Assembly (NCBI GenBank): GCA_003427395.1
Contig: BFEA01000012.1
Coordinates: forward strand, 1,861,195-1,902,393
Reading direction: 5' to 3'
From: Chara braunii
Lineage: Eukaryota; Streptophyta; Charophyceae; Charales; Characeae
DNA: 41,199 bases
The translations under genes and the position numbers were made by a program. The notes beneath the pieces are model-generated. The model was not told the origin of the DNA. It did no database searches and worked only from the letters and a program-made list of their open reading frames with translations. Positions 30,165-39,979 of the stretch are shown piece after piece; within the stretch, counting starts at the first letter, position 1; each line of letters starts with the position of its first letter.

Positions 30165-30420
30165 ACTCATGAGGTTCGGCAGAGCTTCCGCAATCGGTGG
30201 GCAGACTCCCCACAGAGTCTTGCTGCGGTTCTACGGGTTGCAATCCCGTCTGCCGCCTTCCTCTCGTAGCCACAGACTAGACTTGTAGTAAGAACGACAG
30301 AAGGAGGGGTTTCAAACGCTCGAGATACACGAGGGAGACTGACTTTACTCCTAGGAGAGGGCCTTGTTGTCTTCATGCGCCTGAAGGCTCCGCAATGGCA
30401 GCCAAGGTCCAGAACAACTT
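30165..30420 (+). repeat. Module 4, copy B
   Basis: Direct counterpart of 23640-23910 (see shared blocks there). A perfect ACGGG-TTGCAAT-CCCGT stem with a seven-base loop (about 30234-30250) has the exact geometry of a tRNA T-arm. Copy A shows a weaker equivalent. Confidence 0.75.
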
Positions 30421-33399
30421 GGTCAAATTGAAGTCATTCACCGATTGTAAAACTATCTAGCGACCTTCCAGTTCGCAACAACAAACCACCTTTAAGAGAT
30501 CTCAACATTTTCACAAAACTTCAAAGTTCAAGAAGTAAGGGTCATAGGTAAGCTTATTAACCCATAACTGCTCTCCATTCACTGCACCTGGTAGGATGAT
30601 CGACACACTGGCTAGCAGCCAAATCCACACTCCGTAGTTGGCATGTTGCCGCTTTAGCCAACAACGGACGGTGTTGCCAGTTAAACGGTGAGTTTGCAGT
30701 CTTCGTAACTTGTCTCTCGTTGCTCCGTTCAGTTAGACGGGCAACACACCATCAACAGGCAAGTATGCAGGTTTGCAGCTTACCCTACACACCTTCGACT
30801 GTTAGAGTGAGCAACACTTCAACTTGTAGGCAAGCCTCCAGCTCGGCAACTGTCTCCGAACTCCTTCCGCTTAGTGGGATGAGCAGTGAATTAGCCAACA
30901 GGTAGATCTCCAAGCCCGCGAGTTGCCTCATGCTACTCCGGCTAATAAGAGTACCGGTTAGCAGTCAAGGATCCAAACCCGTAACGTGCCCCCTTTTTGT
31001 CCTCCCTCAAGTTTTACAAGCCAATGCTCGATTCGCCTAAACCACAACCGTTTGCTCATGTTGCACGTGTAGGAACCGGAAATGAAGCTGCTGCTAAGCC
31101 CCGTCCACGTCCGTCCTAATCGTAAGTGGCGGAACAGTCTGCCGTCGTCAGCCCCAACAACTGACTTGAGTGAGGATGTCGACCCAGTAAGTTATTTACT
31201 ACGACTAGGTACGTGTTTCGCGTCACCGGCCTCACCCTTTGACTGATCGTGAAGGTATCCCCCACACTAACATGGTCCATACATTACCGTCTCTCTGCGC
31301 TGCCGCAACCACCCTCACCCGTATCCGATAGTCATCATGCCCTGATCTGAGTCGCTCACTGGATACACTACGTGCGAGCGGATCTCCCCCAATTCAATCT
31401 TGCACTCCCTTCGTATTGCTATCCTTCCAGGTTAACCGCTGCTCCTCTCCCTTAACGCGTACGCACATGCAGTCTCAAAAGAAGATAAGTCAAAAGGGTG
31501 TTTTAGTATGAGCACTCTGCATGCAATACTAGTGACTCAACTAAACGCAACCTTATCAGGAATGCATCGACAAACAACAATGATAAAACCCGGAGATGAA
31601 CTCCTCAAATGCTTGGCAGTGACGAGCAAGCTGGGATGGGATTGCTACACCCAACCAGAATAGGCAGACAAGAAGCCTTGACCCTTAATTTTTCCAACTA
31701 TGCAGAACTAGATCGAATCTTCTCTAAGAACATAGGAAAATGTACGCTAGCTTTATCGTAAACTCTTTACTCGGGCGCAACGTTTGCTGCTGGTTGAATA
31801 AAAATCGTTCATTAATCTTAAAATTTGCGCTTACTAACACGTTCGCCCCGCCATAAAACCTTTGAAACACACCTTTCCTCGACCGATCTCATCAAGAATC
31901 GATAGAGTTTCGTGCTCACCTACTCCTTCCACGTATGATATTCTGATCCCTTCACCCAGTACCTCTTCTTTCCAACTCTCTATCCACTATCTCTCCACTA
32001 ACACTAACAATGGGTTTCGATTCACCTGCGTCCAAAACCCCGTTTTAGGCTCTTACTCTGCTCGATTTCATGATGGAACAGACTAAGTGTAACTTTTTTT
32101 ACTTCGCAACGCTCCCGCTAATCTTCACCACCACTGCACTACCGCACACTACATCTCTGCTAACCTCTGCCTCCGCTGACTTTCTTGCCAGTCCGATCTC
32201 AGCAATTATTTCGCCTCATCAAGGAACCCTTATCCTGGCTCGTCCCACGCCTGATACCTTTAAGGCTCGCACGAGCTCTTTCCTTTCCATTGCGCTCTAC
32301 TCATTTTCGTCACTTTTACCACCTCTGGCTCCGTTCCTGCGCGTACCTGACGCACCTTGACGTCCCGGTTTGCCCTTCCCTACTCGTTATCTCCGACTTC
32401 GTCTCTGGACCTCGCATTGATGTCAACGATACTTACCCAACTCACTCTCTCGTCTGCACCGCAAGTACCCAATGACCTCGTCCACTACGGAGAGCAATTT
32501 GTGAACAGAAGTCGGTCATTGACTGATTCACTTAGCCTTTCGCCCCTATGCCCGAAATCAACAGACGATTCGCACATCGCTATTGCAGCGGCCTCCTCGA
32601 CTGCTTCTCGACTAGCCTGAGGGAAAACTTCGAGGAGAGGTAGCTACAAGATGGTCCGATTAGTCTTTCACCCCTATACCCAAGCCCGACAACCGATTTG
32701 CACTGCAGTTTCGATCGCTCTGCCCGAGCAGAGCCCACTCCCTTTCGGGCCCCCAACGACATACATTGTCTATCCTCTCACAACAGATCGCGAGATCGAG
32801 GGCGCGGACCTGCTGCAAACCCGTAGCGTGAGCCTTGGTGAAGCAGGCCCCGGTGCAGATCTTGGTGATAGTAGCAAATATTCAAGTGAGGACTTTGAAG
32901 ACTAAAGTGGGGAAAGGGTTCTGCAGTTGAGCAACTGCTGCAACGGCCTTCCCACAGTGCCCCGGGCCACTCTGCCCCCGCACTGCGCACCTCTTTTCGG
33001 GTCTTAACGAGCATACACACACTCAATTTTTTTACAATAAACGGTGGGTGGTGGGCCGCATCCCCGCATGCGTCCCCCTACTATCCCCAGTCTGCAGCAA
33101 TACAAGTCCGCTCGAAATGTTCTCCAATTCCCTTTTACTTTAGGCTATCGACACTCTCCAAGTGGGAAATGAGGGAAATCGCCACCACAGACCTCACCAC
33201 TCTTACACACATTGACTTTTTCGGTCTTTGTTTCAAGACAGTCAGGATAGAGGAATTTCGTCAGTACCCCAAATATGTAGAAACGCATGGGTCAAATTTA
33301 GGAGGCGCGCACTCAAGGTCCTCGACTGCTGTGACGACCTCTAAATCTGGCGCTGCATCTGAGTTAAGAAACGTAGACGCATAAAACGGTAATAACACG
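30421..33399. other. Gene-free stretch with degenerate 70-bp and 140-bp repeats
   Basis: From 30600 to 30980 a unit of about 70-75 bases recurs, with words such as ACTCCGYTCCG, TTAGACGGGC and AACAGGYARGT. At 32523-32590 and 32660-32715 a block containing CTTTCRCCCCTATRCCC is duplicated. The rest to 33400 is unassigned. Short frames (for example 32070-32475) lack any family signature, and codon-like composition is not sustained. No RNA gene is seen. Confidence 0.45.
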
Positions 33400-34055
33400 A
33401 CTCTAAATAATACATTATTTAAAAACTTTTAATCAGTAGAATATGGCGAACAAGGAAAAATAAGCCACTACTACCGTTCCGACGCCACCGACGACAAAAC
33501 CAAGGGGGATAGCCCCATCGGGCCCTCAACCCCTCGGTCCCTTTGCGCCGCACCAATATTCTTATATTGTCACCATTGGCCTTAATCCCTGAATCTCCCG
33601 AATAGAAGTCCGACATTGTAACCAATAGTAATAGGCCCAAGGTTGAATCTAGTATTGATTGACACCTAAATAAATAGATATTGCGCGGCGCGCGAATTTA
33701 CTGAAAAGTTTCAAAAATTGTTATCGATGCCGCCCTTCGCACGTACGCACAAGTCACAGGCAAACGCATGAATCAAAAGACAAAATCTTTCTAACCCTAG
33801 TTTAATCATAACTAAATATTTGGCCAGCGACAACACCGACTCTTCAATCACCAACAAGAAAGAGATCACGCGCGCCTTAAAACTGCGCGCCCACACATTT
33901 TGTATTTCTAGTTAACCATTTAGTCAACGTAAACCACATACACAGCCGCGCCTCGTGTGGTATACTTCAACTTTAAACCAAACTTATCTTTTGTCGTTCG
34001 CGAAAACGAGGGCGAATACCCTTATCACGGTAAGGGTATTCGCACCGACACTGCT
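33400..34055 (-). mobile_element. Composite tRNA-like repeat, copy 3 (shortened)
   Basis: Contains the SINE body (AACCAAGGGGGATAGYCCC near 33500, decayed A box near 33620-33640) and the conserved right part (AACCCTAGTTTAATCATAAC near 33793, AACTGCGCGCCCACACA near 33882). It ends in the hairpin at 34012-34043. The left tRNA-like module and most of the spacer are missing. Confidence 0.6.
34012..34043. repeat. Terminal hairpin of composite repeat, copy 3
   Basis: GCGAATACCCTTA, loop TCACGG, TAAGGGTATTCGC: thirteen perfect base pairs. Relative to copy 2 a G-C pair has become A-T on both arms, so pairing is kept while sequence differs. Confidence 0.9.
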
Positions 34056-34163
34056 CCCCGCTTATGTGCCACTCCCCCCTCAGGGGGGTGACGGTTCTCC
34101 CACTGTTACTGGGGAGGATGAAACTCTCGGCGGTGGTGGTTCAAGTTCGAATACTGGGTTGTT

Positions 34164-35463
34164 CTAACTTCCACTAAAAGACGAGGAGCCTGCTGCGAAA
34201 ACCGATCCTGACATGGCAAACTTCTCGTCGAACAATCCTGGTCCCGTTTGAATCCCAAATCCTGGAAACACAAAAGTGGTTGGTCCAGTGTGGCCTATCG
34301 AGAAGATCGGTGGGGGAATTTGAGACTGTAGCTGCGATTGTTGGAACGCAACGTGTGTATGGAAGGGCCCTAAAGGGGGCCCAACCCCTGGTACCTGGGT
34401 TGTTGGTGGTGGAATACATGAGTTCTGCAAAGGGTGCGCGGACGAGTAATTACCCGCGGGTTGAATTGGTTGTGTCGGGGCTGCCAAGGGACGAAACTGC
34501 TGGAAGATGGGAGGAATCCGATGAGTTGTGTGAATCGGCGGAGGAGGTCTCGTTGTAGTTCAAGAAGGGTCTGCAGTTTGTTGACCCTTCTGTCTTTGCG
34601 TTGGACCCGAACTGGCCGCAAGTGAAGCAACTTGTGCAACGTAATGCTGAGGGTGGTGGGGAGTCCTCCGTGTGGTATAACCACTTACATTTCTCAGGCT
34701 TACACCAATCAGTCGCTTGAGAGACAAACTCGAGTTTAAATTCTTCCCCATCCTTTTGAAATCCCAACTTCTCCTTCCATGTCTGTCTGACTTTTAGAGC
34801 TAAGTCCATCTTAACGTTCATCAAACGTGGGAAGTGATTATCTTTTGGGGAGGGAACATCTTAAGAATTGTGGCCATGGAAATTTTTGACAGCCTAGTGA
34901 AGGTGGAACATGGCCCGAAGAGAAACTCTAGTGGCCATGACCCAAACTTTTCCTGTAGCTTCATGGGCTCTGCGATCTTCTAATTCCTTCTTAGTAGCCC
35001 ATTTGCGAAATTGAACCGAATAGCGGATGTCTGGACTCCCAGAGGCATTGGGGTCCCTGAACACAATTGTGTTCGTACCATTGTTTTTCATAAACTCAAC
35101 AATTTCTTTGGTGGGCGCAACATAAGAGAAGGCATTCGTAACCTCGTACTTGACCCTCCATCTTTTAAGCGATGGGTTCACTGCCGGATTGGCGCACCAA
35201 CCATCCTCATAAATACGAATCAGCATCTCCTTAGTTTTATTAGGTAATGCTTTGGACTCGGTTTGGAAAATAATCACAACCGTTCTCTCTTTTAACCACT
35301 TGACGACAACATCGTCTATTTTCGGATGCAAGGTGATTGTGGGCGACCGACTGTCCACAACGCAAGTACTGTGATCTAATCCTTCCGGAAATACTTCATC
35401 CTCGATACATTTTTCCACCACCTGCCTAACACGTTCCTCCTCTGAGAAAGATGTAGACGCCAT
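34164..35463 (-). pseudogene. Retroelement ORF1/gag-like protein, decayed
   Basis: From an ATG at 35463 the minus-strand frame runs for about 338 codons to 34450, broken only by two stops (34894-34896 and 34861-34863). Beyond that, a shifted frame continues as a Gln/Pro-rich tail to 34164. The first 190 residues are mixed alpha/beta in character, with WLKERTVVIIF, KRWRVKYEV and RYSVQFRKWATKKELEDRR. After the stops, KWLYHTED resembles the core of a CCHC zinc knuckle with its last Cys lost. An RNA-binding domain, a defective knuckle and a low-complexity tail suggest a LINE or gypsy ORF1/gag protein. No pol follows. A decayed host gene is the alternative. Confidence 0.5.
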
Positions 35464-36328
35464 CCCTAATTTGTTAGTAAGACGCCCCAAATAAGTGTTG
35501 TTATTCCCAAACGATTAATCATAAATCAGAGTTCGCGAGTGTGAGGCTCAAATAACTGAACAAAAGGGGGTGCATGCAGCTGAACAATGAAGAGGAGTGA
35601 TAATAAAGTTATACCGTCACTCTTCTTAAAATCCCTGAGATTCCAGCAGTCGCTCTTGAACGAGCCTATTCCTCTCGCACCCGTTACTTAACTCTGGCCT
35701 CGTGCGGTCCTTGACTTCATGATTGAAGTCTATCTCCTTTGGCAATTACAAGGACTAACGCGTCCCGCTAGCGAGTCAGACTCGCCAAAGTCACGTACGC
35801 ATAAGTTCGGACCTTCGGTGCTCAATCCACTGAGACAACTCCAGTAAGTGTTGCGCTGTACCCTGTGGGCTGAGTCTTCGTCTGCACGAATTAGGTGTCA
35901 ACCATAGCTTGAGCTTCTCAAGATAATTCCAAAACGCCAAGGAGTTACTGGACGGGCGCTCAAGAGCGCTCGTCAATTCTCATGAATTCACATAGGTTTC
36001 CATCCCTCCCACAGAGACTCCTTGCTGGCCCCTATACCTCCCATGCACCTGGCTATGGTTGGTGTCGACGGATGATGCGAGGTGGTGGCTGCCTCACTTC
36101 CCTACTGTGTAGAAGGGAAGTGACGCTACTGCCGACAACAGTGCATTGCGGAGCGCTACTGGGCGCCCGTCGACCGACCCCCCCGGGGGACCGGCTTTTC
36201 GGCCACAGGACCAGTGTTCACTGGCAAATGGCCTTGTCAAGTTTCAACCTCTCCGAAGGGAGGTTGTGAAGGATGTGCGGATTTTGACACCGGCCAGGGT
36301 CGGGGTACTGTTGCTGCCTCGACATAGG
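35464..36328. other. Gene-free stretch upstream of the ORF1-like pseudogene
   Basis: If the pseudogene is a retroelement, 35464-35700 would be its 5' untranslated region. Two small stems are seen: GCGAGT/ACTCGC near 35770 and a ten-pair GACGGGCGCT/AGCGCTCGTC stem with one G-T pair near 35952-35975. A CCCCCCGGGGGA run lies near 36180. No coding region is recognised. Confidence 0.4.
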
Positions 36329-36391
36329 GTGTCGAAACCGTGAATGTTGAAAATGGTCTGACAGCCGGCGAATATTTCACGGTTTCGACAC
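36329..36391. repeat. 16-bp perfect inverted repeat, 31-base spacer
   Basis: GTGTCGAAACCGTGAA (36329-36344) is the exact reverse complement of TTCACGGTTTCGACAC (36376-36391). The right arm is itself the first unit of the tandem array that follows, so the left arm is an inverted extra copy of that unit. Confidence 0.95.
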
Positions 36392-36454
36392 TTGGCAAAT
36401 ATTTCACGGTTTCGACGTTCGACACTTGGCGAATATTTCATGGTTTCGACACTT
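36367..36454. repeat. 27-bp tandem repeat, three units
   Basis: GGCGAATATTTCACGGTTTC plus GACACTT occurs at 36367, in a slightly longer form at 36394 (with an extra GTTCGAC), and at 36428. Only single-base differences separate the cores, suggesting recent expansion about 0.8 kb upstream of PRA1. Confidence 0.95.
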
Positions 36455-37288
36455 CTGTGGCGAGGCTCCAAAGCACATACACACACATAAAAAAAAAGAA
36501 AAAAAGAGGGCTGAAGAAACCTGGGCGCAACCGCCCCCGTCTGAGGCGCAGAAACCGTCCCGGCCCAAGGTCGTCCAGAGGGTAGGGACTCCTGCATCTT
36601 CGATTGGCTCCGAATGGTCACAGGAAAGCAGACGTGGAACGAAAGCAGAGGTGGAATGGAACAGGCTTTGGTACCAAGGCAGAAAAGACGTCCGGGCGGC
36701 CAACGCACTTCCCGAAAAATAACCCTAACCGCGCGAGAGGCGTCGCACCGAGGTGGGTAGCTACCACGATAACGCGGAGGTGGGACCCATCCCCTGGACC
36801 GGGGCTAGGTCCCACTTGTACGAATTAAGAGATACTGACCGTAGATAGCAAAGATCAACGGCCGAAATCTCCTAAATTGCGCAAGTGGGACCTTGTCCCC
36901 GGACTGATGTGAGAAGTGCTACCGGTAGCGACCGGTAGGCCTCTTCCGCGTTTGCGCCCCTGCTCGCGCTACCGGTAGAGCAGCTATTTTGCGCGGGAAG
37001 GAAAAAACCTATCTTCCCTACGTACTTTGCGAGCAGCCATTCCAGCTTAGGAGACGAAGGGAAAGACCAGTCTTTCTTTGCGGTTCTCCGTCATTGTGTT
37101 CCATTTCTCGATCTTGTCTTCTTCGTCCGCACATACATTCATCTCTATTGACGTCGTATTCGTGAGTACCCCGTCATTCCCTGGGGGTCAGGTTGACGTG
37201 GACTGTCAGTCGTACGAGGAGCGAGGAGTGATAACCGAGTCGCCAAAGCCGTGTGGCAGCAAGTGTTCCCTCGCCGGACGTGGCAGCT
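36455..37288 (+). promoter_or_regulatory. Upstream region of the PRA1 gene
   Basis: No clear TATA box is seen within 300 bases of the start codon. Two ACCGGT-centred palindromes lie at 36918-36929 (GCTACCGGTAGC) and 36969-36978 (CTACCGGTAG), with a half-copy at 36931-36938, about 310-370 bases upstream of the ATG. A donor-like TTCGTGAGTACC is present near 37154, so a 5'-UTR intron is possible but no matching acceptor is certain. The region is GC-rich and lacks other genes. Confidence 0.4.
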
Positions 37289-37906
37289 ATGGCTTCCCCG
37301 CTACCGACTTCGACGGTGGGGCCACCGTCGTCGACGGGGCAGGTGGATGCCTCGTCGGGAGCCGCCGCGTTATTGTCGAAAGTGACGGATTCAGTGAAGT
37401 TCGCTTTTCATCAGAGCCGTCCATGGTCGGAGATGGTGGACCGCACTTCTTTCTCCAGGTTTGATGCCGTTAGCGAAGCAACTTCACGTGTGCGGAAGAA
37501 CATAAGTTACTTCAAAGTCAACTATGCCATATGTGTTGTCGCCTTTGTCATCTTGAGTATGCTGTGGAACGTGTCTTCGCTCGTGTACCTCTTCTTTCTC
37601 GGTCTTCTTTGGGGCTGGCTGTTCATGGTGCGATCGGAACCATTGACCCTGGGAGGGAGGACTCTGAGCGAGAATGAGTTGTTCTTTGGAATGGTCGTTT
37701 TCTCTCTGTTGGTCGTCTTCGTCTTCACGTCCGTAGGTTACGTCTTGTTGACAGCTGTCTCTCTGGCGAGTCTGGGCATCGTCGTTCACGCAGCGTTCAG
37801 ACAACCGGATGAGCTCTTCTCGGAGGGTCAGGAGCCATCGGGCGGTTTCTTGTCGTTTTTGGGACCGGCTGCAGCGGGTCTTCCCTCTGCCGTCGGTCAT
37901 GTTTAA
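37289..37906 (+). CDS. PRA1 family protein (prenylated Rab acceptor)
   Basis: A single uninterrupted frame of 205 codons from the first ATG to TAA. PRA1 proteins are small ER/Golgi/endosome membrane proteins that bind prenylated Rab GTPases and help membrane trafficking. Seen here: a Ser/Pro/Ala-rich variable N-terminus (1-40); SRPWSEMVDR (43-52) and RKNISYFKVNYA (69-80), which are hallmark PRA1 blocks; two hydrophobic pairs (about 77-95 with 97-115, and 131-148 with 150-168) separated by a polar SEPLTLGGRTLSENE loop; then HAAFRQPDELF and a Gly/Pro-rich tail. Length and four-segment topology are normal for the plant family, whose genes are usually intronless, as here. GTG codons upstream (37253) extend the frame, but ATG at 37289 is the natural start. 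It is the only convincing intact gene in the window. Confidence 0.93.
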   Translation: MASPLPTSTVGPPSSTGQVDASSGAAALLSKVTDSVKFAFHQSRPWSEMVDRTSFSRFDAVSEATSRVRKNISYFKVNYAICVVAFVILSMLWNVSSLVYLFFLGLLWGWLFMVRSEPLTLGGRTLSENELFFGMVVFSLLVVFVFTSVGYVLLTAVSLASLGIVVHAAFRQPDELFSEGQEPSGGFLSFLGPAAAGLPSAVGHV

Positions 37907-37920
37907 ATCCGGATTATGAC

Positions 37921-38010
37921 TAATCAACGGTAGGAACGCAGCAGAGGCTTCAGTTACGTACAGTAATCAACGGTAGGAACGCAGCAGGCAGAGGCTTCAG
38001 TTACGTACAG
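37921..38010 (+). repeat. Tandem duplication (43 and 47 bp) just after the PRA1 stop
   Basis: TAATCAACGGTAGGAACGCA through to TTACGTACAG occurs at 37921-37963 and again at 37964-38010, where GCAG is repeated once more. It begins 15 bases after the stop codon and so lies in the probable 3' UTR. Confidence 0.95.
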
Positions 38011-38051
38011 TCGAAACTACTGGGGGGATCCCGCCTTTTGTCCGTTTCCGT

Positions 38052-38127
38052 CTGATCTACGTCGTTGGAGCTGATCTACGTCGTTGGAGCTGATCTGCGT
38101 CGTTGGAGCTGATCTACGTTGTGGGAG
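38052..38127 (+). repeat. 19-bp tandem repeat, four units
   Basis: CTGATCTACGTCGTTGGAG starts at 38052, 38071, 38090 and 38109. The third unit has one change and the fourth two. It lies in the probable 3' UTR of PRA1. Confidence 0.97.
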
Positions 38128-38797
38128 CACAGCTCTTGCGACTCCTTCCCCTTTATGTCGTGCGCGTGTCGGAGCGAAGTTTGTCTGCAACACAGCTCTT
38201 CCTTGACTCTACTCCAACAGGTTCCGTGACTTTCTGTGCCTCGCCCCGCTGGTTTGTCTCCTGATTGTTTCGCTGCAATTGGAAGTGGGTCGTTCCTTTG
38301 TGACCGGCGGGAGCGCGTGCTTTCCCTGTGGAATCGATGTCTTTTGTCTAGTCCGAGCTTCTTGCCATTTTTTCAACGCGGAGATGTATGTTGGATCTGT
38401 TTGGGGAAAGGATGTGCGAGACTCGTTCGCAGGGTCTGTTGCTTCGGATCTTAGATAGCTTCTCTCTCTCGGCATGTCCAGAAGGGTGTTCTCCGCTGCT
38501 TTCGATTGGAGACGTGGGTGTGAAGTGATTTTTTTTTCAAGGAGCCGTTGTTAACCTGCCAAGCTTTTCAGGTGACCCTCCTGACAGTCTGACTGAGGAG
38601 AGTTGGGAGAAGGCGGGGTTAAGACGAGGTTGTCGACGCCTGTTTTTCGTTGTTTTTCGGGGTTAAGACGAGGTTGTCTTCCCTGGGGAGTGGTCATTGT
38701 TTAACTCTGTCGAATAATTTCAGAGACGTGTGTGGGGCATCGGTGGTCGTCAGTGCTGGAGATGCAGATCCTTACAACGGTCTTCTTTATTGAGACT
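38128..38797 (+). other. Probable PRA1 3' UTR and flank
   Basis: No further gene is seen. GGGGTTAAGACGAGGTTGTC is duplicated at about 38614 and 38658. Open frames here are short and lack protein-like composition. Confidence 0.4.
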
Positions 38798-38803
38798 AAT
38801 AAA
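38798..38803 (+). terminator. Candidate polyadenylation signal AATAAA
   Basis: The first clear AATAAA downstream of PRA1, about 890 bases after the stop, in CTAATAAAGGACAG. Green-lineage genes often use weaker signals (algal genes TGTAA), so an earlier site is possible. Use of this one is inferred. Confidence 0.3.
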
Positions 38804-39187
38804 GGACAGCAGGGGTTTGATGAATGAACCTCTAGCTTGTGTGATGTTGCTCATCCGTTTCTCCTGATTGATTCTGTTCACCTCGAGTCTAGTCTGTCTT
38901 CGAATGGGCAATCTTTTCAATTGATTCTGTTGGCCTCCAGTTTAGTCTTTCTCCGTATGCGCAAGCTGTCTCTGGTTATTTACTAGTATGTTTTCTGTGA
39001 CGTGTTCTTTCTGTTTGCTTGAGTGGCACGAGTTGAAATCGTGTGTAAAGCTATTCGGTAGGGGACTGTCTGAAGAAGTTTGCCTTGCTGCAAGAATATG
39101 GCGGGGGTGAGGAAGAGGGAGGACTGGAAACGAAAACGAATGTCTAATGAAAAAACGAGGGTTTGTGTCCGTGAGAGACTGAGTGTT
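38804..39187. other. Gene-free flank
   Basis: Nothing recognised. TTGATTCTGTT with a following CCTC occurs twice (about 38869 and 38921), a mild local duplication. Confidence 0.4.
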
Positions 39188-39189
39188 TT

Positions 39190-39228
<39 letters not shown>

Positions 39229-39361
39229 GTGAGAGAGAGAGAGAGCTGTGCGTATGTTCGACGCGTGGACTAGTGGATACAGACGGACACACACAGAGAG
39301 AGAGAGCTGTGCGTATGTTCGACGCGTGGACTAGTGGATACAGACGGACACACACAGAGAG

Positions 39362-39408
<47 letters not shown>
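39188..39408. repeat. (TG)n, (GA)n and (GATA)n with a duplicated 61-bp unit
   Basis: TG units at 39188-39214 run into GA units. A 61-bp unit starting AGCTGTGCGTATGTTCGACG is then repeated perfectly (about 39245 and 39306), followed by GATA units (39361-39382) and a GA run to 39408. Confidence 0.95.
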
Positions 39409-39409
<1 letters not shown>

Positions 39410-39669
39410 GGACCACTTGATACAGTAACGTTAGTGTGTTGTTTAGGCTGTTGCTGTGGTTACCACAACACGCGTTCACGGAGTTAGCGTAGAAGTTGGT
39501 CTTAGTTTAGTTACCTTTTCAGAAGTTGTCAGGGGCTTACGAATCGGGATGAAGGCGAATGTGCAGACGGCCAAGCTGGGCGTATAGGGTGTGTGGAAGC
39601 AAGTACTGGTAGTGAGATTACGTAGCGTACCCATACACGCTTGCCTGTGAAGAAGGAGACGTGTGTGTG

Positions 39670-39671
<2 letters not shown>

Positions 39672-39729
<58 letters not shown>

Positions 39730-39794
39730 GAGGGAGCGACGTGTGTGGGAGAGAGAGAGAGGGGAGAAGCCGAGAGAATTTGCTCCGGCAAGTG

Positions 39795-39846
<52 letters not shown>

Positions 39847-39899
39847 GGGGGATCGACGTGCGTGTGGGGAGAGAGAGAGGGAGCGATGTGTGTGTGTGG

Positions 39900-39978
<79 letters not shown>
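39672..39978. repeat. Three long (GA)n tracts with conserved inserts
   Basis: GA runs at 39672-39726, 39797-39843 and 39902-39978 are separated by unique inserts. The insert GGAGAAGCCGAGAGAATKTG CTCCGGCAAGTG occurs twice (about 39762 and 39977). The insert with GGGAGCGAYGTGTGTG also recurs. Arg-Glu frames through the tracts are artefacts. Confidence 0.97.

Positions 39979-39979
<1 letters not shown>

Noticed and set aside
32070-32475. Overlapping plus-strand frames of about 96 codons
   Set aside because: Ser/Leu/Pro/Thr-rich translations from C/T-rich DNA, with no domain, signal or conserved counterpart in the window.
37484-37927. Minus-strand open frame overlapping PRA1
   Set aside because: It is the antisense shadow of the PRA1 coding sequence. 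Its composition is unlike a protein and it has no family motif.
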